Assembly: GCA_913031125.1 (NCBI GenBank)
Contig: CAJWFK010000003.1
Span: 1 to 64,000, forward strand
DNA length: 64,000 nucleotides
Direction: 5' to 3'
From: an uncultured Woeseia sp.
Lineage (GTDB): Bacteria > Pseudomonadota > Gammaproteobacteria > Steroidobacterales > Woeseiaceae
Shown here in pieces: positions 59,752 to 64,000 of this stretch (the stretch's first letter is position 1; the number at the start of each line of letters is the position of its first letter). The position numbers and the translations under genes are program-made. The notes beneath the pieces are model-generated. The model saw only the letters and a list, made by a program, of their open reading frames with translations. It made no database searches and was not told the DNA's origin.

Positions 59752-60669
59752 TCACTGTTCTTCGTTTTTATTTTTCGATCGTGCTCGCGGATGTGTTTTA
59801 TCGTATATTTGGGCTAGATGCTGGAAGTCAAGGTGTGTATAAATTTGTGTTGTACTAATGCTCGCATGACCTAGCAATTCCTGCACTCCACGCAAATCAT
59901 GACTTGACTCTAAAATATGTGTAGCGAACGAATGCCGAAACAAATGTGGATAAACCTTTGTGTCTATTCCCTGGCGCTTTGCCCAATGATCGACACGAGC
60001 TTGGACAGACCGCGGACTGAGGCGCTTACCCCGATTGCTGACAAAGATCGCCTTTTCGTCGGGTTTCGCTAGCAAGCCACGCACATCGAGCCACGATACC
60101 AAAGTATTTTTTGCGTATCGCCCAACCGGTATGATTCGATCTTTACGGCCCTTACCCGTTACTGATACTGTTCCGTCTATCAGATCTATATCCCCAACAT
60201 TGAGCCCGGTCAGCTCCGTCAATCGCAGTCCGGATGAATACAAGAGTTCCAGAATTGCTCGGTCCCGTGAAACGAGTGGTCCATCCCCAGGAATGTCGAG
60301 TAGTCTTGCCATGCGATCCGCATCGAGATTGTCGGGAAGACGCCTGCCTGCCTTTGGTGCTTTAACAGCTTGGATTGGATTTTTTTTTACTTTTTTTTCG
60401 CGAAGGAGAAACCTAAAGAAAGTCCGGGAAGCTGACAAGCGTCTTTGAATGGTGCGGGATGACAGGCCTTTCCGGTAGCTCTCAGCGGCAAATGAACGAA
60501 CATGCTCCTGCTCAAGATTGTCCCAAAGTTGGATTCCACATTTATCGCAGTAGAGGGATAAAGCTACAAGATCACGCTGGTAGTTCTTACAGGTTAGCTT
60601 CGATAGTTGGCGTTCATGCGACAAATGCCGAACGAAGGTTTCTATCAAAGCTGCTTCTGACTCCTGCAC
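59752..60669 (-). CDS. xerC: Site-specific tyrosine recombinase XerC
   Basis: Resolves chromosome dimers at dif together with XerD. The 305 residues show the N-terminal core-binding SAM-like domain and the catalytic set Arg149 (SSGLRLTEL), Lys173 (GKGRKDR), His242 and Arg245 (HLFRHSF), His268 (LLGHASI) and nucleophile Tyr277 (QIYTHLD). XerC rather than XerD is inferred from the upstream DUF484 gene, the usual neighbour. The start is GTG at 60669. The domain linker (EKKVKKNP, about 91-98) is encoded by runs of nine and eight identical bases (60380-60388 and 60391-60398). Confidence 0.94.
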   Translation of the reverse strand: MQESEAALIETFVRHLSHERQLSKLTCKNYQRDLVALSLYCDKCGIQLWDNLEQEHVRSFAAESYRKGLSSRTIQRRLSASRTFFRFLLREKKVKKNPIQAVKAPKAGRRLPDNLDADRMARLLDIPGDGPLVSRDRAILELLYSSGLRLTELTGLNVGDIDLIDGTVSVTGKGRKDRIIPVGRYAKNTLVSWLDVRGLLAKPDEKAIFVSNRGKRLSPRSVQARVDHWAKRQGIDTKVYPHLFRHSFATHILESSHDLRGVQELLGHASISTTQIYTHLDFQHLAQIYDKTHPRARSKNKNEEQ

Positions 60670-60670
60670 G

Positions 60671-61375
60671 TCAGAATCGTTGCAACGCCTCTGAAATCAG
60701 TTCACCCAAACGACCCAGAAAATCGATACTCATACCAGGATGAAAACGATTTGCGTCGGCACTCCCTATTGCTAGAAAGCCAATTAGTGTCTCAGTGCCC
60801 AGTGGGACCATAGCCGCAGATCCGACCTCATCAGTTCCTTTACCAAACAGGAAATCTCTCTGGGAATCGCGAATCTGGCCACAGCGAGGTCCACCACTCT
60901 TGAGAAAAGTGTTGAAGGGTCTAAGTTCTTCACTATCTTGGCAGGTTGCTTTGAAAAAACGCCCTACATTGATCTCTTCATAACCGCTTGGTTGCCCAAA
61001 AAGTACCAATATTGACTGGTCAGCATCAAAATCTGCACGCAGCACTTCTTCGATATTGCTTAGTGTCGTAGATAGATTGGGCGAACACAATAATCTAACT
61101 GCTAGACTATGGATCTTACTGGCTAGCGCATCGTTAGCATGAGCTACGTCCAGCAGTTCTTTAAGTTTCCGTTCATGCTTGAGATCTTTTTGACGCAGCA
61201 CCGATACTTGGCGTTCCACAAGCGATACTGCTGTTCCCGAACTATGCGGAAGCTTAAGTGTTTCTAATAGATCAGCGTGCTTCTCGAAAAAATCTGGATT
61301 ATTCGTTAGGTAATCATGAACTGTTTCTTCTGACACGGTTACCTCGTTCACTTCCACTTTTCGCTGGGTTTCCAT
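60671..61375 (-). CDS. DUF484 family protein
   Basis: GAF-like protein of the DUF484 family, 234 residues, almost always encoded directly before xerC. Visible: TVHDYLTNNPDFFEKHADLLETLKLPHSSGTAVSLVERQVSVLR at the N-terminus, then a coiled region, then a GAF-type ligand-binding domain (AAMVPLGTETLIGFLAIGSADANRFHPGMSIDFLGRLGELI). The start is ATG at 61375; a single base separates it from xerC. Function unknown. The 83 bases upstream to the SDR gene contain no gene. Confidence 0.92.
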   Translation of the reverse strand: METQRKVEVNEVTVSEETVHDYLTNNPDFFEKHADLLETLKLPHSSGTAVSLVERQVSVLRQKDLKHERKLKELLDVAHANDALASKIHSLAVRLLCSPNLSTTLSNIEEVLRADFDADQSILVLFGQPSGYEEINVGRFFKATCQDSEELRPFNTFLKSGGPRCGQIRDSQRDFLFGKGTDEVGSAAMVPLGTETLIGFLAIGSADANRFHPGMSIDFLGRLGELISEALQRF

Positions 61376-61458
61376 AAACTAATCAATCCTCTGATGTATG
61401 CGCCCATGCCTGCCTGTATCAGCTTAACATGTACTGCATGTTAGCGGCGGACTGTTCC

Positions 61459-62280
61459 CTAGATTTTAATATTCATACTAGCTGCAATACCCTTCTCGGG
61501 GTCCTTATATCTCGGGGTGAAGCCGAGTATCGTTCGCATTTTTGTAGTATTCAGAATGCGTGACTCATTGATGAATGACAGCCTAGCTGGTTCAAATGTT
61601 GTATCTGCCTCCATCTTTGTAACTGTTGGAGGGGGTTTGATCTTTGCGAGACGGGCTACCGTGTTAACGAACCACGTGCTCGAGTAATGTGTGCCATCAC
61701 CGACGTTATAGATTCCAGGCGGTACATTCTCATCAAGAGCACAGACGCAACATGCTGCCAGGTCTTCGACGTGAATGCGATTTCCCGGATTGGCCTCTTC
61801 TTCCCTTACTACTGGACGGCCTGCGTTAATTCTTTGAAGTCCTAAGCGGCCTGGGCCGTATATACTTGGTACCCGAAGAATAATCAGTTCAACGTTCTGT
61901 CTTTGGCACCACGATGTCCAGGTTTTTTCGGCTACTAACCTCTTTTTTGCGCGCTGTGTTTGTGGCGAAGGTAAATCCTCCTCGTTAACTGTTTGTCCAT
62001 GACGGTTGCCATAGACTCCGCTAGTTGAGAGATATATGACTCGCCTAGGTAAAGTTTTTAATAGTGGAAGCAGCGCTTTGATGCGAGATTTTTCCTGGCC
62101 ATGTGGTTGTGGTGGAACCGTGTATAAAATTGAATAAGGTGCTGGCATGTCTAGTTTCGGATTGGTTTCCTTATCTAAATCTAGTTTTTGGCGGTTTAAA
62201 CCCGTAACGGTATCTTCCGGCAGTAAATGCAGAACTTGCTTTCCCGTGTAACCTATACCGATGATGACTGTATGAATCAC
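61459..62280 (-). CDS. SDR family NAD(P)-dependent epimerase/dehydratase (YeeZ-like)
   Basis: Extended short-chain dehydrogenase-type protein, 273 residues, substrate unknown. The cofactor loop near the start is IIGIGYTGKQVL (GxGxxG-like). VIYLSTSGVYGNRHGQTVNEEDLPSPQTQRAKKRLVAEK (about 81-119) is the typical region of the YeeZ group, in which the usual YxxxK pair is not kept (Gln-Arg-Ala where Tyr stands). LRVPSIYGPGRL and NRIHVEDLA follow. The start is GTG at 62280. It lies 5 bases after hemY on the same strand. Confidence 0.82.
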   Translation of the reverse strand: MIHTVIIGIGYTGKQVLHLLPEDTVTGLNRQKLDLDKETNPKLDMPAPYSILYTVPPQPHGQEKSRIKALLPLLKTLPRRVIYLSTSGVYGNRHGQTVNEEDLPSPQTQRAKKRLVAEKTWTSWCQRQNVELIILRVPSIYGPGRLGLQRINAGRPVVREEEANPGNRIHVEDLAACCVCALDENVPPGIYNVGDGTHYSSTWFVNTVARLAKIKPPPTVTKMEADTTFEPARLSFINESRILNTTKMRTILGFTPRYKDPEKGIAASMNIKI

Positions 62281-62285
62281 GCCAA

Positions 62286-63494
62286 TTAGGGTCCCTCAGT
62301 TTCGGGTTGTAGGTGTGGAATAGCTGGTAGTGGAGTCCTAGTTAGAAGATCTAATCCTTGCCGATAAGCGTCTGCAGCCGCTTTACCGTCGCCAAGCTCG
62401 TTAAGTAGGTGTCCATATTCCCTATAAGCTTCGGCTGTAGGCCTAATTTTAATCACGGTTTCCAAGTAATTGCGTGCTTTCCCCCAAAGTTTATTGCGAA
62501 TACAAAGTTGTGCTGCTGTTAGGAGTAGATCGGGATTTTTAGAGTGATGTTTGAGCCAACCTTCAGCAATTTTCAATTGGCGAACTGGGTTTGGACTTTG
62601 CACGAGTCCGTATAATCTAACGAGTGGCGGACGCCAACTTCTTCTAACTTCGGCCGCAAGATCTTTTTCCGCCTTTCCATGCTGGCCGGTCCGCATAAGA
62701 TTTAAAAACCAGGTCTCTAATAAAGTTAAATTTTGTTTGAGATTTCTAGAGGTATTTTTCCATACTTGTCGAAGCTCATCCCAGTTTGATGCATTGCGAA
62801 GTTCTTCCTGACAAACTTTTACAGACCACTTCTCAAGTGTGGTTGCATCTAGGCGTCCTTGCTTGGTTAACTTTGGTAGCAGTGCGCCTAGGTTATTCCA
62901 ATCCTGCAAACGGAAGTAAAGTCTGCCTAGGAGTATCAGGGCATGGCTATGACTTTGTGTGTTTTCCTCTATTTTTTTGAGGCTAGCTAGTGCTTCTTCG
63001 TATTGATTTTGATCCAGCTGCAGTTCGGCCTGTGTGAGAAGAATTGCGTTCGCTGCGCCAGGAAGATTTTTGTATGCTTGTTTTAGCCAGGTATCACGCC
63101 GTTCGTCTTGGCCAAGTAGATGGGCCGCCCTTGCAGCTTGCAAATAATTTAAAAGTGGCGCCGCGCTCACGCTTGCCCCGCGGGCTAACAATCTTTCGCC
63201 TTTTGCAAAATTGCCTTCGGCGACTTCAATTACACCCCTGGTAAGTCTTCTTCCAGCACGACCAGCCCTGTACCGGCCAGCTGCTTCACCAAGTTTGCGT
63301 GGGGCACGGATTATTTTCCCTGTGGCCCAAATACAAGAAAATAGTAGAAATATCAGAAGCGCTAAAACGAATGCTGACATTTCTATAATTTTCCCCCTGA
63401 ATACGATTACCACTGAGCCCGGGTCCTGCAGTAGGAAATTAGCTGAGAGGGCGCTCAGAAGTACCAACGCCACTACTGTGAGCCCAAATTTCAC
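62286..63494 (-). CDS. hemY: HemY-like TPR protein (haem biosynthesis operon)
   Basis: Inner-membrane protein of the HemY type, 402 residues, associated with late haem synthesis but without proven enzyme activity. Two N-terminal membrane helices (about 3-24 and 40-60) flank the family motif DPGSVVIVFRGKIIEMSAF. The remainder is a cytoplasmic or periplasmic array of TPR helices (LLNYLQAARAAHLLGQDERRD, LGRLYFRLQDWNNLGALLP, EYGHLLNELGDGKAAADAYRQGL). The start is GTG at 63494, overlapping the hemX stop (GTGA). hemH is elsewhere in the window. Confidence 0.92.
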   Translation of the reverse strand: MKFGLTVVALVLLSALSANFLLQDPGSVVIVFRGKIIEMSAFVLALLIFLLFSCIWATGKIIRAPRKLGEAAGRYRAGRAGRRLTRGVIEVAEGNFAKGERLLARGASVSAAPLLNYLQAARAAHLLGQDERRDTWLKQAYKNLPGAANAILLTQAELQLDQNQYEEALASLKKIEENTQSHSHALILLGRLYFRLQDWNNLGALLPKLTKQGRLDATTLEKWSVKVCQEELRNASNWDELRQVWKNTSRNLKQNLTLLETWFLNLMRTGQHGKAEKDLAAEVRRSWRPPLVRLYGLVQSPNPVRQLKIAEGWLKHHSKNPDLLLTAAQLCIRNKLWGKARNYLETVIKIRPTAEAYREYGHLLNELGDGKAAADAYRQGLDLLTRTPLPAIPHLQPETEGP

Positions 63495-64000
63495 TGGCCT
63501 TTTCTGATTCCTGCTGCTCCAGTGTTAGCAACTTCCTTAAATTGCCGCAGCATGAAAATTGATCGGGATATATCTGGAATAGGTACAGTCGTCGTGCTGG
63601 AGCGAATAGATGCGATGGTCTTACGCGCACTAATAACACCAACGTTGTCTTCAGCGTAATACTCAGCAATCCAATTATCTGCATCATCTAAACTTTGATG
63701 AAAAATGGCTTCGTCCCCCCTGAGTAATGCCAGCCTCGCCACCTGCAGCTGGAGTGACACGTTAGCGCGAAGAAAATACTCTTCCCTTGGAGCTATCATA
63801 GGATGGGCTTCTCCGCTCGCGTCTCGAACCTTGACCAATCCCCTTAAAGCAGTCGTTACTGATTTCCACGCTCGGTCAACCCCAGTTAGCATGGCCGTGC
63901 TGTCATCAGGTAGAGGTTGCTCTTCCATTATTAGATTGTCTGCTAGTGGCAGGGACTCGACGATTCCTGCCAGGCTAGCGAGGGTTAACACGATCCCTGA
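63491..64000 (-). CDS. hemX: HemX-like protein (putative uroporphyrinogen-III C-methyltransferase-like), C-terminal part
   Basis: The frame is open to the right window edge, so the N-terminus is missing; about 169 codons are visible. The sequence fits the C-terminal half of HemX: ALRGLVKVRDASGEAHPMIAPREEYFLRANVSLQLQVARLALLRGDEAIFHQSLDDADNWIAEYY is the characteristic region. The GTG-like codon near 63991 is internal. It overlaps hemY by 4 bases. HemX is a membrane protein of unsettled function in the hemCDXY cluster, so hemD and hemC are expected just outside the window. Confidence 0.92.
   Translation of the reverse strand, partial: SGIVLTLASLAGIVESLPLADNLIMEEQPLPDDSTAMLTGVDRAWKSVTTALRGLVKVRDASGEAHPMIAPREEYFLRANVSLQLQVARLALLRGDEAIFHQSLDDADNWIAEYYAEDNVGVISARKTIASIRSSTTTVPIPDISRSIFMLRQFKEVANTGAAGIRKGQ

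Overview
The window looks like a chromosomal segment of a free-living, probably marine, heterotrophic gammaproteobacterium with moderate G+C (roughly mid-40s to 50 percent by eye). The evidence is the set of gammaproteobacterial gene blocks it carries: rsmB/DUF4390/NtrYX, argS/SPOR, ftsYEX-rpoH, rsmD-coaD, mutM, rpmBG, coaBC-dut-pyrE, ubiE-ubiJ-ubiB, hslVU, xerC-DUF484 and hemXY. Genes are packed tightly on both strands, with many 1-17 base overlaps, and I saw no gene-free stretch above 300 bases. I saw no tRNA, rRNA, CRISPR array, insertion sequence or prophage gene. Two genes run off the edges: rsmB at the left, hemX at the right.

Layout. 1-5117 (+): rsmB, a DUF4390 exported protein, and an NtrY/NtrX-like two-component system whose regulator has a degenerate AAA+ domain. 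5114-12490 (-): an amino acid:cation symporter, a DUF819 membrane protein, an FtsN-like SPOR protein, argS and priA. 12725-17129 (+): a four-gene ECF sigma operon with exported DUF3106 protein, a possible 43-residue protein, an HNH nuclease, a PolA-type 5'-3' exonuclease and a fructosamine-kinase-like enzyme. 17172-21479 (-): ferrochelatase, a second AGCS symporter and a FadI-like thiolase. 21579-29036 (+): a MATE exporter and glutamate synthase gltBD. 29070-32447 (-): an unusual sensor kinase/response regulator pair resembling the proteobacterial dedicated-sortase system regulators, and a NUDIX hydrolase. 32684-36548: two convergent MATE exporters and glutaryl-CoA dehydrogenase.

36608-43474 is mostly housekeeping: a histidine-less Mpo1-like membrane protein, rpoH, ftsX, ftsE, ftsY, rsmD, coaD, mutM, rpmG and rpmB. 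The 149-base ftsX-rpoH spacer contains a textbook CIRCE operator (9-9-9) placed on a candidate rpoH promoter, which suggests that an HrcA repressor controls the heat-shock sigma factor in this lineage.

43651-47842 (+) is an accessory island inserted between rpmB and coaBC: a Tat-exported flavin amine oxidase/dehydrogenase resembling nicotine oxidoreductase NicA2, a small periplasmic c-type cytochrome that could be its electron acceptor, and a TonB-dependent receptor, closed by a strong terminator. I read it as an uptake-plus-oxidation unit for an unidentified amine.

48054-53715: coaBC, dut, a DUF4124 protein, pyrE, a Crc-like exonuclease III that keeps its catalytic residues, an AmpG-like MFS permease and a Rieske protein in overlapping frames. 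53723-64000 (-): trmB, ubiB, ubiJ, ubiE, DUF971, hslU, hslV, xerC, DUF484, an SDR epimerase, hemY and partial hemX.

All family assignments come from reading motifs and remembered family sequences; no database search was run.
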